DNA from: PFJX01 sp031426815 | Lineage (GTDB): Bacteria > Pseudomonadota > Gammaproteobacteria > Burkholderiales > Thiobacillaceae | Assembly (NCBI GenBank): GCA_031426815.1 | Contig: JASJPG010000066.1 | Location: forward strand, 24,058-88,057 | Reading direction: 5' to 3' | Length of the DNA: 64,000 nucleotides | Part shown: positions 23,379 through 33,056 of the stretch, piece by piece | Layout of the letters: each line of letters opens with the position of its first letter | How positions within the stretch are numbered: the first letter of the stretch is position 1 | Made by a program: the position numbers and the translations under genes | The notes under the pieces: model-generated | The model's database searches: none | Seen by the model: only the letters and a program-made list of their open reading frames with translations | What the model was told of the DNA's origin: nothing

Positions 23379-24329
23379 TTACCTACCCAGCAGCGCGATC
23401 CAGAGCGGCAGCGTGACCAGAAACACCAGGCTGGTCCAGCTCGCGGTCAGCGCGGCTGCGCGCACATCGAGCTTGAAGCGGTCGGCGAAGCTGGCGGCCA
23501 TCAGCATGGTCGGCATGGCGACTTCCAGGATGGCGGCGTTTTGCGCCGGCTTCAATTCGCCGAACAGTACGCGCGCGAGGCCGAACACCAGCAGCGGCGT
23601 GATCAGCAGTTTCACCGCGACGGCGGCGAGCACCGGGCGGCTCGGTTTCAGCGCGCCCCAGGGGATCGATAGGCCGAGTGTGAACAGCATGATCGGAATG
23701 GTGGCCTGGCCCATGAACTTGGCGGCCTTGATCAACGGCGCGACTTCGAGGCCGGACAGGTTGACCGCGAAGCCGAGCACGAAGCCCCAGATCGGCGGCA
23801 GCGACAGCATCGTGCGCAGCAGGCTGTGGCCGTGGCCGCCCTCGTGGCCGAGGCGGGTGGCGATCCAGACGCCGAAGGTCCACACCAGCGGCGTCGAGGC
23901 GAGCACATCGGCGAAGGCGGCGTAACTGCCGCCGATGTCGCCGTACAGGAAGGTCAGCGTCGGGTAACCCATGAACAGCACGTTGCCGAAGGTGCCGGCG
24001 AGCAGGATGGCGGCGCGCGTTTCCCGCGCCAGGCCGCGTCCCATGCGGGTATGCCAGAGCAGCGGATAGAGCAGCGCGGAACTGATCGCGATGCCGGCGA
24101 TGGTGAGCAGCGGCACGGTCAGCATTTCGTGGCTGATTTCCGCCTGCGCCGACAGCGCGAACAGCAGCGGCGGCGCGAACACATCGACCACCAGGCGGTT
24201 CAGGTTGATGCGCAGCGTGTCGGCCGGAAATTGCGGCCGGAAGCGCACCCACAGCCCCCCGGCGGCGACCAGCAAGGCGATCGGCAGCCAGACCTGGAGC
24301 AGCAGCTGGAGCAGGAAATCCGGGTTCAT
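23379..24329 (-). CDS. AEC (auxin efflux carrier) family transporter
   Basis: A 316-residue inner-membrane protein with about ten hydrophobic helices in two halves. It starts with FLLQLLLQVWLPIALLVAAGG and has PPLLFALSAQAE, GNVLFMGYPTL and IPIMLFTLGLSIPWG segments typical of the AEC/MdcF permease family, which moves small organic anions. Substrate is unknown. The frame extends to 24407, but ATG 24329 overlaps the methyltransferase stop as ATGA and gives the correct family start. It is the last gene of a translationally coupled trio. Confidence 0.85.
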   Translation of the reverse strand: MNPDFLLQLLLQVWLPIALLVAAGGLWVRFRPQFPADTLRINLNRLVVDVFAPPLLFALSAQAEISHEMLTVPLLTIAGIAISSALLYPLLWHTRMGRGLARETRAAILLAGTFGNVLFMGYPTLTFLYGDIGGSYAAFADVLASTPLVWTFGVWIATRLGHEGGHGHSLLRTMLSLPPIWGFVLGFAVNLSGLEVAPLIKAAKFMGQATIPIMLFTLGLSIPWGALKPSRPVLAAVAVKLLITPLLVFGLARVLFGELKPAQNAAILEVAMPTMLMAASFADRFKLDVRAAALTASWTSLVFLVTLPLWIALLGR

Positions 24330-24901
24330 GCGCGGCGGGTCAGTACCGCGGCAAATTCGAACAGGCCATTCGGATGCTCGACCCGCCCCGGCTCGTCCTG
24401 CGGCCATTGCCAGCGGCTGGCGTCGAACAGCGCGCGCATGTCCGGCAAGGCGCAGTGGAACGGCGGTCCGCCTTCGCGCCCGGTCTGCATGAACAGCGCG
24501 AACAGTTTGCCGCCGGGGCGCAGCCAGGCGAACAGTTGGTGTTCATACGCCGCCCAATGTTCCGGGTCCAACGCGCACAAGCAGGTTTGTTCATAGATCG
24601 CGTCGAACGGCGTGGCGGGCTGCCAGGCCAGCGCATCGGCGCAGATCCGTTCGGCTTCGACGCCGGCGGCGGCGAGTTCCGCCGCGAGATGTTGCAGCGC
24701 GGTCGGTGCGATATCCAGCGCGCTGACCTGAAAGCCGCGCCGCGCCAGTTCAACCGCCTCGTGGCCGAGTCCGCAGCCCGGGATCAGCACGCGTCCTGGC
24801 GGCAATGCGGCGTCCTCGATCCAGCCCAGCAAGGCCGGACTGACCGCGCCGCGATCCCAGGGTATGGTTTGCGCGCGGTACTTTTCCTCCCAGTGGCTCA
24901 T
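24326..24901 (-). CDS. TPMT-family SAM-dependent methyltransferase
   Basis: A 191-residue cytosolic class I methyltransferase of the thiopurine S-methyltransferase group. MSHWEEKYRAQTIPWDRG is the family N-terminus. The SAM-binding motif I VLIPGCGLGHEAVELA is at about residues 38-53, the acidic post-II position at SALDIAPTAL, and YEQTCLCALDPEHWAAY is diagnostic of the bacterial TPMT branch. That branch includes enzymes methylating thiols, halides, selenium or tellurium species, and the exact substrate cannot be told here. It overlaps its neighbours on both sides as ATGA, between a secreted Pro-rich protein and an AEC transporter. Confidence 0.88.
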   Translation of the reverse strand: MSHWEEKYRAQTIPWDRGAVSPALLGWIEDAALPPGRVLIPGCGLGHEAVELARRGFQVSALDIAPTALQHLAAELAAAGVEAERICADALAWQPATPFDAIYEQTCLCALDPEHWAAYEHQLFAWLRPGGKLFALFMQTGREGGPPFHCALPDMRALFDASRWQWPQDEPGRVEHPNGLFEFAAVLTRRA

Positions 24902-25497
24902 CGCTGCGGTGGCGTGTACCAGGGGTTGTACGGCTGTTCCTTGATCGGCGGCGGCGTCAGCTTTTCCTTCAGGCTGGTTTTCAGGTCTTTTTCCAGCTGG
25001 TCGATCAGGTTGTCCATGTAGTGGCCGCTTTCCTTCTTCATGCGCACCAGCAGGATTTCGAGCTTGAACGACAGGTCGGGCGGCAGAAAGACTTCCTCGC
25101 CCTTGAACGAGGCCATGACCGATTCCTTCATGTACTGGAACAGCAGGCTGAGTTCTTCCTCGGTGAAGTAACTGCGGAGCGAGCGGCCGAGATCGGACAG
25201 GGTTGGGCTGGGCGGTGTCGTGGCTTTCGGCGCTTCTTCGGCCGGAGGCGGCAACGGCGGCACTGCCGGTATGCCATAGCCATGCGGCGTCACGCTTTGC
25301 GGTGCGGGCGCCGGCACCGGCACAGCGTAGGGATTGCCGTCAACCTGAGGCTGCGGCTTGGCGATACCGCCATTCGGTGCGATCGGAATAGGCTGTTGCA
25401 CACCATAGCCGTTCTGGGACGGGGACTGGGCCAGACTCGGCAGCGCGAGGCCCGCGAGCAGCGCCAGCAGGGGAAGACGAAGTGACAAGTCAGTCAT
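24898..25497 (-). CDS. Secreted proline-rich hypothetical protein
   Basis: 199 residues from ATG 25497 with a Sec signal (LRLPLLALLAGLALPSLAQ). The frame runs further upstream without coding character. Residues ~25-95 form a Pro/Gly/Tyr-rich low-complexity linker with two NPYAVP/HGYGIP-like units. Residues ~95-185 are a helical domain: LSDLGRSLRSYFTEEELSLLFQYMKE, then LEILLVRMKKESGHYMDNLIDQLEKDLK. I do not recognise the family. The stop overlaps the methyltransferase start as ATGA, so it heads the coupled trio. Confidence 0.7.
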   Translation of the reverse strand: MTDLSLRLPLLALLAGLALPSLAQSPSQNGYGVQQPIPIAPNGGIAKPQPQVDGNPYAVPVPAPAPQSVTPHGYGIPAVPPLPPPAEEAPKATTPPSPTLSDLGRSLRSYFTEEELSLLFQYMKESVMASFKGEEVFLPPDLSFKLEILLVRMKKESGHYMDNLIDQLEKDLKTSLKEKLTPPPIKEQPYNPWYTPPQR

Positions 25498-25634
25498 GGC
25501 GATCTTTATGGCAAACGAAAAGACGAACAGCTTTGATGGTAGCAAGCCAGATTGGTTTGCGCGCCGCTTGTTGGCGAGATGGACGCAATCCGCCCCGCTC
25601 GCCAGCCGTGCTTCGCGTGCCTGGCGGGCGGTGT

Positions 25635-28331
25635 TCAGCCTTCCCTGGCGGCGGGCTGGGCCAGACACTGGCGCACCACCGCCGCGACGCGCGGTTCGAA
25701 CGTCGCGTCCGGCAACGCGGCCATGGCGTACCAGCGCGCCAGCAGCAGTTCCGTTTCCGCCGACTGCGGCGAGGTTGAGCCGAAACGGTTCTGCAAGCGT
25801 GCCAATTGGCGTGCGCGGCGAATTTCCGTACAGGACGCCGGCGACGGCAGGCCGAGGTCGATCTCCAGATCGAGCAGCAGGTCGGCGCGGGCGGCGTGGC
25901 CGGCGGCCAGTTCCGCCTGCGTCGCCTGGCTCGCAGCTGCGAAGCGTTTGGCGAGCGGGTGCTCGCTTTTGGCCGCCAGCGGCGGCAACGCGTCCCAGGC
26001 CGCTTTGGCGGCCGCCAGCGTTTCTTCCAGCGGTGCGCTGTCCAGTGCCGCCGCCTCGACGCGCTCGGCCAGCGCAGCCTTTTGCGCCATCAGGTCGAAC
26101 CGCGCCCGGTATTTTTCGTTGCGCAATTCGTCCAGTTTCTGTTGCGCCTGCTGTTGCAAGTCGCGCGCCTGCGACTCTAGTTTGTCGGCCGAGTCGCGGC
26201 CCGCCGTTTTGCCGGCATCCCAGTCGCTGCGGAAGCGGGCGAGCGCCTGCCTGATCGCGTCGGCATCGGCGTCGCTAGTCAGCGGAGTCGCTACTACAGC
26301 GGCGAAGTCGGTGAGCAGGTTCTGGCGCGATTGGGCGACGGCCTGGCGTTGCGCGCTCTGCTCGGCGCGCGCCGCATCGCGACGTTCGAAGATGCCGTTG
26401 CAGGCGGCGCGAAAGCGCTGCCACAGCTGTTCTTCGTCCTGGCGTTTCAGCCTGACCGGGATCGCCGGCTGGTTCCAGCGCTCCTGCAGCGCCTTGGCTT
26501 CGGTCATGGCGCGTCCCAGTTCGGGCTGCGCCGCCAGCGCTTCCGCCGCGGCGATGAGTTGTTCGCGGCGTTCGCGTTCGGTCGCGCGGGCCGCTTCCAG
26601 GTGTTTGTCGAGATTGCCGATCAGCGTGTCGAAACGTTTGCGCAAGGGCCGCTCGTCGCGAAAACTGGTTTGCGGCGCTTCCCGCCATTGCTTTTGCATT
26701 GCCGCGCGGCGTGCCTCGATCTGCTTGTAGTCGGCCTGTTCCCAGGCGATGCCGGCTACCTCGACTTCCCATTCGGCGCACAGCGCTTCCTTGGCTGCGC
26801 GAATTTCAGCCTGGCGAGCCGCCGCTTCGGCGCGTTGCGCGGCGACCGGCTGATACGCCTTTTCCAGCAGCGCGTCGAAGTTTTCCCACTGTGCTTTCGC
26901 GGCTGCGCCGTGCGCATTCAGGCGTTTCCATTCCTCGCGCAGTTTGGGAATGGCCAGCGCCAACGCAGCGACATCGCCGTCAAATTTCAGCAGCTCCTCG
27001 GCAGCGGCAATCAGCTTGTCGCGCGCCTGTTCGGTGCCCCAGCGCGCCCAGCCGCGCAAGGTTTCCAGTTGTGCCTGCAGTTGTTGCGAACGCGATTCCA
27101 GCGGGCCTTGCAGGTTGTGACCGGTCAACACGGTTTTGATCCGTTTTGCCGCGGCGTCGGCATCGACCAGATGACCTTGCTCGATGGCCTGTTCCAACGT
27201 GTCGAGCAGGACGCGCACGGCGTCGCGATCGAGTGGCGGCCGGGTTCGCGCGGGCCGCGCCGGCGCGGCGGGTTCCGCTTCCTCCGCCTCGGTGGCGGGC
27301 AATTCGGTGGCAGGCAATTCGGGCGCCGGCTCCGGCAACGTGCTGACCTTCAGTGCCTGCCAGCGCGTCTCCAGCGCTGCGCGGGCGGCCGCGTGATCGG
27401 GCTTGCTCAGCGCCTGCCAGTCGGCTGCCACATCGGTTGTCACTACCTCGGTTGCCACTACGTCGGTTACCTCTTCCTCGGTTGCCACCTCGACGTTTTC
27501 CTGCGCGGCGAGAAACTGTTCGCATGCCTCGATGCGGGCAGCGTCGGCGGCAAGCGCCGCCAGGCGGGCTTCGATTTCGCCCAGCACTTCGCTCAAGCGC
27601 GCGCTGGCGCCGGCCAGCCAGTCCGGCAGCGCGACCTGGGCCTGGCGCAGCGTGGTGCAGCGGGCGCGCCAATCCTCGCGCTGTTCGCTGCTCGGCCAGG
27701 CGGCGTCGGCGCTCTCGGCCACCAGCGCCATTGCCGCGCGTTGCTGCGCCTGCACGTCGCGCTGGGTTTCCGCTTCCTGCTGCAGACGTGCCTGCGCTTG
27801 CTGCAACAGCGCAGTACAGGCCAGACCGGGCTCGCCCGCGTCGCCCAGGGCGCTCATTTCATCCTTCAGTTCGCGCAGGCGCGCCAGGGGCAGCGGCGCG
27901 GTGGCCAGCAGGGCATGCAGTTGGTCGGCGATTTCCTGCGCGCGGCGGCGGTTCGTCTCGGCTTGCCGGCGTTGCCGCAACAAGTCGGCACAGTGGCGAT
28001 AAACCCGTTTGTCCTTGTCCCGGCTGGCCTGTGCGACCTGCTCCAGCAGCGCGTCCGTGGCGATGCGCTGGACTGCGGCAAAGCGGACCTCTGCGATGTG
28101 CGCCCGCGTCGCCACCTCGCCCAGGCCGGCATCGTCCTGCACGCCGGCCAGCCAGCTCAATGCGAGTGTTTTGTCACGTGCCTGGCAGATCGCCGCGCGC
28201 CAGACTTCGGGCGAGTCTTCGCCACGCGGCGCCTGCACCGGTTCCGGTTTGGCCGCCTGGGCGTGCGGCGGGCGGGCGGGGGCGGGCGCCTGCGCGTTGA
28301 ATTTTTTGAGCCACTGCCTGATCCACTTCAT
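25635..28331 (-). CDS. DUF349 domain-containing coiled-coil protein
   Basis: A cytosolic protein of 898 residues built mostly of long amphipathic helices rich in Ala, Glu and Arg, with repeated three-helix DUF349 units. Recognisable pieces are LREEWKRLNAHGAAAKAQWENFDALLEKAYQ and ALQERWNQPAIPVRLKRQDEEQLWQRFRAACNGIFERRDA. ATG 28331 is preferred over the TTG at 28340 because AGGA lies about 10 bases before the ATG and only 1-2 before the TTG. The N-terminus is a basic patch and a Pro/Ala linker. The family's role is not settled. Its neighbour is an SNF2 helicase on the same strand, 67 bp upstream, which suggests co-expression. Confidence 0.85.
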   Translation of the reverse strand: MKWIRQWLKKFNAQAPAPARPPHAQAAKPEPVQAPRGEDSPEVWRAAICQARDKTLALSWLAGVQDDAGLGEVATRAHIAEVRFAAVQRIATDALLEQVAQASRDKDKRVYRHCADLLRQRRQAETNRRRAQEIADQLHALLATAPLPLARLRELKDEMSALGDAGEPGLACTALLQQAQARLQQEAETQRDVQAQQRAAMALVAESADAAWPSSEQREDWRARCTTLRQAQVALPDWLAGASARLSEVLGEIEARLAALAADAARIEACEQFLAAQENVEVATEEEVTDVVATEVVTTDVAADWQALSKPDHAAARAALETRWQALKVSTLPEPAPELPATELPATEAEEAEPAAPARPARTRPPLDRDAVRVLLDTLEQAIEQGHLVDADAAAKRIKTVLTGHNLQGPLESRSQQLQAQLETLRGWARWGTEQARDKLIAAAEELLKFDGDVAALALAIPKLREEWKRLNAHGAAAKAQWENFDALLEKAYQPVAAQRAEAAARQAEIRAAKEALCAEWEVEVAGIAWEQADYKQIEARRAAMQKQWREAPQTSFRDERPLRKRFDTLIGNLDKHLEAARATERERREQLIAAAEALAAQPELGRAMTEAKALQERWNQPAIPVRLKRQDEEQLWQRFRAACNGIFERRDAARAEQSAQRQAVAQSRQNLLTDFAAVVATPLTSDADADAIRQALARFRSDWDAGKTAGRDSADKLESQARDLQQQAQQKLDELRNEKYRARFDLMAQKAALAERVEAAALDSAPLEETLAAAKAAWDALPPLAAKSEHPLAKRFAAASQATQAELAAGHAARADLLLDLEIDLGLPSPASCTEIRRARQLARLQNRFGSTSPQSAETELLLARWYAMAALPDATFEPRVAAVVRQCLAQPAAREG

Positions 28332-28398
28332 TCGTTTCAATTCCTGTCTGGTTTAGGTGGCGAAAATCATCGGTATCCGGTGTTGCAAAATGCGCTTC

Positions 28399-31300
28399 TC
28401 AGCCGCGCCCGCTTTCTTTCACGACCGGCAGCGGCGCCAGCAGCGCGCGCAGATCGGATTCGCCGAACTTGCTCATCGCGGCGGCGTCTTCGGAGAGTAC
28501 CCCGGCGGCGAGTTCGGCTTTCTTTTCCTGCAACGCGAGGATCTTTTCCTCGATGCTGCCGGCGACCACCAGTTTGTAGACGAACACCTTGTTCTTCTGG
28601 CCGATGCGGTGGGCGCGGTCGGTGGCCTGGTTTTCTACTGCCGGGTTCCACCAGGGGTCATAGTGGATGACCGTGTCGGCCGCGGTCAGGTTGAGGCCGA
28701 CGCCGCCGGCCTTCAGGCTGATCAGGAAGATCGGCACGCCGTCGTCCTGGAAGCGGCCGATGACGGCCTCGCGGTCCTGCGTCTCGCCGGTCAGCATGAC
28801 GTAACCGAGGCCGAGTTTGACCAGTTCCTGTTCGATCAGGGCGAGCATCGAGGTGAATTGCGAGAACACCAGCACGCGGCGGCCTTCGTCGACCAGTTCC
28901 GGCAGCATGTCCATGAGCAGGTCGAGCTTGGCGCGTTCCTTCACCTTCTGCGCGCTGTCCAGCTTGACCAGGCGCGGGTCGCAGCAGACCTGGCGCAGTT
29001 TCAGCAGCGCGTCGAGGATGACGATGTGGCTGCGCGCGAAACCCTTGTCGGCGATGGCTTCGCGCACTTTCGCGTCCATTGCGCTGCGCACGGTTTCGTA
29101 CAGATCGCGTTGCGCGCCGTCGAGCTCGACCGTGCGCACGATGATGGTTTTTTCCGGCAGTTCCTTCGCCACGTCTTCCTTGCGGCGACGCAGGATGAAC
29201 GGTCGCACGCGCGCGGCGAGCAGGTCGCGGCGGCCGCTGTCGCCGTGTTTTTCGATCGGCGTGCGCCAGGTCCTGGTGAACGATTTGTTGTCGGCGAGGA
29301 AGCCCGGCAGCAGGAAATCGAACTGCGCCCAGAGTTCGCCGAGATGGTTTTCCAGCGGCGTGCCGGTCAGGCACAGGCGATGCCGCGCATGCAGTTTGCG
29401 CACGACTTGCGCGGCGTGGCTGGCGGCGTTCTTGACGGTCTGCGCCTCGTCCAGGATGAGCAGGTGATATTCCTGCGCGGCCAGCACTTCCTCGTCGCGC
29501 CAGAGCAGCGGGTAGGTGGTCAGCACGATGTCGTGTTCGGCGATCTGGTCGAACCGTTCGGCGCGTTCCTTGCCGTGCAGCGAGAGCACGCGCAGGGACG
29601 GGGCGAAGCGTTCCGCCTCGCGCTTCCAGTTGAAGATCAGCGAGGTCGGCAGGATCACCAGACAGGGCCGATCCAGGCGGCCGGCTTCCTTTTCCAGCAG
29701 CAGATGCGCCAGGGTCTGCGCGGTTTTGCCGAGGCCCATGTCGTCGGCGAGGATGCCGGCGAGGTCGTGCGCGCGCAGGTATTGCAGCCAGGCGAGGCCT
29801 TCCAGCTGATACGGACGCAGTGTCAGCGCAAGGCCGGCGGGCGGTTCGGCGGGCTGGATGCCATCGCTGTGCTGCAGGTTCTTCGCCATCTGCATGACGG
29901 CGTCGGCGCCCTTGAACTGCCAGCGCTGCATGTCGGCCAGCGTCGCCGCCATGTTGGCCAGACGCGGCGCGTCCAGCTTGGACAAACGCAGTTCGCCGTC
30001 GCCGGGCGGCTTGTCGAACAGGTCGATCAGGGTCAGCGCCAACGGCTTGATGCGCCCGGCCGGCACGCGTAGGCGCGAACCGGACGGCGTGGTCAGGATC
30101 ACCGGCGATTTGTCCGGCATCGCCTTGACCTTGCTGGCGTCGAGCCAGCGCGCATCGCTGTGGAACAGGTCATACAGCAACGGCGCCAGCGGCAAACGCT
30201 GGCCCTGCACGACGACGCCCATGTTCAGGTTGAACCAGCCGCCGACGTCCTCGCTCAGCTCGGCATCCCAGTCTTCGGCTTCCAGGACCAGATGGCGGAA
30301 CGCGGCGGCGACCTGGATCTGCCAGCCGGCATCGCGCAGCGCGGGCAGGTGCTCGGCCATGAATTCCGGCCAGTGCGCCGGGCTTTCCAGACCGTAGATG
30401 TTGGGCGGGCGCGGCCGGCTGGCGTACAGGGTGTTGGGCGGCACATGCGCGATGCCGTGGCTGTCCAGATCGTGCAGCCAGCGTTTCTCGTCGTCGGCAC
30501 GGCGTTTGATGTGCACCGTTTCGCCGCTGGCGGTGGTCACGTATTCCTGCTTGCCGCCGGCTTCGACGCGCACGTCTTCGTACTGGAACGCCGGCAACAG
30601 GTAATCGAATTTGCGCTCGCCGTAGCCGTAGCGGCGGTAGCGGCCGACATCAAGCACATCGAGCGTGTCCAGGCTCAGGATCGGCGTCGGCGCGACATTG
30701 ATCAGGCGCAGGTCGGGTGCCGCCGGGGCCGGCAATTGCGGCGCCAGTTCGGCCAGCGCGCCGGCGACCAGCGGCACTTCCGCCACGTTCAGCGCCGGCA
30801 TCGAGAGCAGCCGCGCGACCTGGCGCGCCGGGAAATCGAGCTGCAGCGTGCCGATAGAGTGCTGCTCGGTATCCAGATACCAGATGTCGTCGAGCGACAA
30901 CGTCGCGTCGATGGCGGTGTCGCAGGTCAGTTCCGGCGCCACGTTGCCGTCCGCGTCGTGTCGCCATTCCAGGCGGCCGGCGCGCGCCTGGCCGGCGTTC
31001 AACGGCTTGAGGATGTCCTGGTCGTACACCAGGCGGCCGCTGGCCAGCAGGTATTGCAGGGTTTCCTCGCCGGCGCGGCCGCGCAACGGGAAATCGAGCG
31101 TGTAGCGCGCCTTCGAACGGTGCGACCAGAGCAGGCGCAGGATGACCAGATCTTCCTCGCTGACGAAGCGCGGCGGCTGCATCAGCGCGCGTTCGACATT
31201 GCTCCAGTCGGTCAGCGTGCCGGCCGGCGCACCCTGTTCGTCGCGGCGCGCCTTGATGAAACGCAGCGACCATTCGCGGCCATCGCCCCAGGTCGAATAC

Positions 31301-31713
31301 AGCACGTAGAACAGGGCTTCGCGCACCGCGCTCTTCTTGCCGGGCTTCTTCGTCACCGGCGCTTGCAACGATTCGCGGAAGCCTTCCAGCCACTCCAGCA
31401 CGTCCGGCCGTACCTTGGGTTGCGCCTTGCCCTGATCGAGCAGACGCAACATCACCGCCGCCGCGTGTTTGCACATCCAGCCGACCGGGCAACTGCAGCC
31501 GGCCACCGCGCGCGGCTTGCCCTGCTTGTCGAGATCGAGACCGATGGCGACGCGATACGGAAACGGCCCGCCGCCCTGCACGCTGGCGGTGATGCGCGGC
31601 GGCCGGATTTCCAGATGGCTGACCGCGTCGAGATAGCCCTGCGCCTTCTCGATCTCGTGCTCGCCGAACCAGCGGATGACGTCAGGGAGAGTGAATTCAG
31701 GTAAGCGGGGCAT
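28399..31713 (-). CDS. SNF2-family helicase with N-terminal SWIM zinc finger
   Basis: A 1104-residue DNA-dependent ATPase of the Swi2/Snf2 class (RapA/HepA-like core). The SWIM zinc site has Cys73, Cys75, Cys81 and His83 in CSCPVGWMCKH. A large middle region (about 100-600) corresponds to the bacterial SNF2 N-terminal domains. The motor has DDMGLGKTAQT (motif I, ~655), LLILDEAQTVKN (motif II, DEAQ, ~750), LTGTPLENHLGELW, RVLVFSQFTSML and the motif VI TDRAHRIGQKNKVFV. The open frame extends to 32655, but that part is a shadow of the permease gene. ATG 31713 before PRLPEFTLPDVIRWF is the start. It likely remodels nucleic acid-protein complexes, and the target is unknown. Confidence 0.92.
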   Translation of the reverse strand: MPRLPEFTLPDVIRWFGEHEIEKAQGYLDAVSHLEIRPPRITASVQGGGPFPYRVAIGLDLDKQGKPRAVAGCSCPVGWMCKHAAAVMLRLLDQGKAQPKVRPDVLEWLEGFRESLQAPVTKKPGKKSAVREALFYVLYSTWGDGREWSLRFIKARRDEQGAPAGTLTDWSNVERALMQPPRFVSEEDLVILRLLWSHRSKARYTLDFPLRGRAGEETLQYLLASGRLVYDQDILKPLNAGQARAGRLEWRHDADGNVAPELTCDTAIDATLSLDDIWYLDTEQHSIGTLQLDFPARQVARLLSMPALNVAEVPLVAGALAELAPQLPAPAAPDLRLINVAPTPILSLDTLDVLDVGRYRRYGYGERKFDYLLPAFQYEDVRVEAGGKQEYVTTASGETVHIKRRADDEKRWLHDLDSHGIAHVPPNTLYASRPRPPNIYGLESPAHWPEFMAEHLPALRDAGWQIQVAAAFRHLVLEAEDWDAELSEDVGGWFNLNMGVVVQGQRLPLAPLLYDLFHSDARWLDASKVKAMPDKSPVILTTPSGSRLRVPAGRIKPLALTLIDLFDKPPGDGELRLSKLDAPRLANMAATLADMQRWQFKGADAVMQMAKNLQHSDGIQPAEPPAGLALTLRPYQLEGLAWLQYLRAHDLAGILADDMGLGKTAQTLAHLLLEKEAGRLDRPCLVILPTSLIFNWKREAERFAPSLRVLSLHGKERAERFDQIAEHDIVLTTYPLLWRDEEVLAAQEYHLLILDEAQTVKNAASHAAQVVRKLHARHRLCLTGTPLENHLGELWAQFDFLLPGFLADNKSFTRTWRTPIEKHGDSGRRDLLAARVRPFILRRRKEDVAKELPEKTIIVRTVELDGAQRDLYETVRSAMDAKVREAIADKGFARSHIVILDALLKLRQVCCDPRLVKLDSAQKVKERAKLDLLMDMLPELVDEGRRVLVFSQFTSMLALIEQELVKLGLGYVMLTGETQDREAVIGRFQDDGVPIFLISLKAGGVGLNLTAADTVIHYDPWWNPAVENQATDRAHRIGQKNKVFVYKLVVAGSIEEKILALQEKKAELAAGVLSEDAAAMSKFGESDLRALLAPLPVVKESGRG

Positions 31714-31823
31714 GGTTTTCGATAGCAAAAAACGGAACGCGCGCGACGCGCACGAAGCCGCGAATTCTATCGCGCCGAGCGAGTGGAGACGGCGTTGATT
31801 CGTTCCTACGAAAGACTGCGCCT

Positions 31824-33056
31824 TTACTCGTAGCGCAACGCTTCGATCGGCGCCATGCGCGCCGCCTTGCGCGCCGGATACCAGCCGAAGAAGACGCCGA
31901 CGATACTGGCCGAGGCGACGGAAATGAGGAGGGCGTCGGCCTTGAGCACGACTTGCCAGTCGGCGAAATGCGCCAGTGCTTGCGTGCCGCCGATGCCGAG
32001 GGCGACGCCGGTGAGAGCGCCGACCAGCGACAGGATCACCGCTTCGGCGAGGAACTGGGTCAGGATGTCGCGCTGGCGCGCGCCGACCGCCAGGCGCAGG
32101 CCGATCTCGCGGGTGCGCTCGGTGACCGAGACCAGCATGATGTTCATGATGCCGATGCCGCCGACCAGCAGCGATACCGACGCGACGGCGGCGAGCAGGC
32201 TGGACAGCACCTGCGAGGCGGCCTGTTCGGCGGCAACGATTTCCGACAGGTTGCGGATGTTGAAGTCGTCGTCCTGCTCCGGTTGCAGGCGATGACGCTG
32301 GCGCAGCAGTTCGCGCACTTGCTCTTCTGCACTCTTCATGTCGACGCCGTCGGCCATCTTGACGCTGATATGGCCGACCGTGCGCAAGCGCCCCTGCACC
32401 TGGCCGAGGATGCGACCGCGCGCCGTGCCGAGCGGAATCAGCACGACATCGTCCTGATCCTGTCCCATGTAGCTTTGCCCCTTCGGCGCGAGCAGGCCAA
32501 CGATTGTGAACGGCACGTACTTGACCCGGATGATCTGGCCGGTCGGATCGGTGCCGCCGAACAACATGTCGGCCACGGTCTGGCCGACCAGCGCCACTTT
32601 CGCCGAACCGCGCGTGTCGGTCTCGTCGAGCGCGCGGCCGCGCGCCACGCCCCACTCGCGCGCGGTCAGGTAATCCGGCGTGATGCCGTAGATCTGCGTC
32701 GCCCAGTTCAGGTTGCCGTTGACGATCTGGCCGGAACCGCGCATCGCCGGTGCGCTGGCCAGCACGCCGGCGATTTCGCCGGCGATGGCATTGGCGTCGT
32801 TCTCGGTCAGCGTGTTGCGGCTGCCGGAACCCAACCGTACGCCGCTGCTGGTGACTGCGCCAGGCAGCACGATCATCAGGTTGGAACCGAGGCTTTTCAG
32901 TTGCTCGGCGACTTTCAGCTTGGCGCCTTCGCCCACCGCCAGCATGGTGATCACCGCCGCCACGCCGATGATGATGCCGAGCGCGGTCAGCGCGCTGCGC
33001 ATCTTGTTGGCGCGCAACGAACGCAGCGCGGAGCGGGTGGTGTCGAGCAGGTTCAT
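31824..33056 (-). CDS. MacB-like ABC transporter permease (FtsX fold)
   Basis: A 410-residue inner-membrane subunit. The helix 1 start ALRSLRANKMRSALTALGIIIGVAAVI is the hallmark of MacB permeases. A periplasmic domain (about 50-280) contains the MacB core, with LTENDANAIAGEIAGV. The last three helices begin at SLLVGGIGIMNIMLVSVTERTREIGLR. The C-terminus ends ARMAPIEALRYE as usual. In E. coli MacB the ATPase and permease are one chain. Here they are two genes overlapping by ATGA at 33053-33056. It acts with the ATPase and the MacA-like adaptor upstream to export an unknown substrate. Confidence 0.92.
   Translation of the reverse strand: MNLLDTTRSALRSLRANKMRSALTALGIIIGVAAVITMLAVGEGAKLKVAEQLKSLGSNLMIVLPGAVTSSGVRLGSGSRNTLTENDANAIAGEIAGVLASAPAMRGSGQIVNGNLNWATQIYGITPDYLTAREWGVARGRALDETDTRGSAKVALVGQTVADMLFGGTDPTGQIIRVKYVPFTIVGLLAPKGQSYMGQDQDDVVLIPLGTARGRILGQVQGRLRTVGHISVKMADGVDMKSAEEQVRELLRQRHRLQPEQDDDFNIRNLSEIVAAEQAASQVLSSLLAAVASVSLLVGGIGIMNIMLVSVTERTREIGLRLAVGARQRDILTQFLAEAVILSLVGALTGVALGIGGTQALAHFADWQVVLKADALLISVASASIVGVFFGWYPARKAARMAPIEALRYE

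Noticed and set aside
26331..28670. 779-codon plus-strand frame
   Set aside because: Antisense to the DUF349 gene with no signal or motif.
31714..32655. Extension of the SNF2 frame upstream of ATG 31713
   Set aside because: It overlaps the MacB-like permease in another frame and is low-complexity Arg/Gly text; homologs start at PRLPEF.
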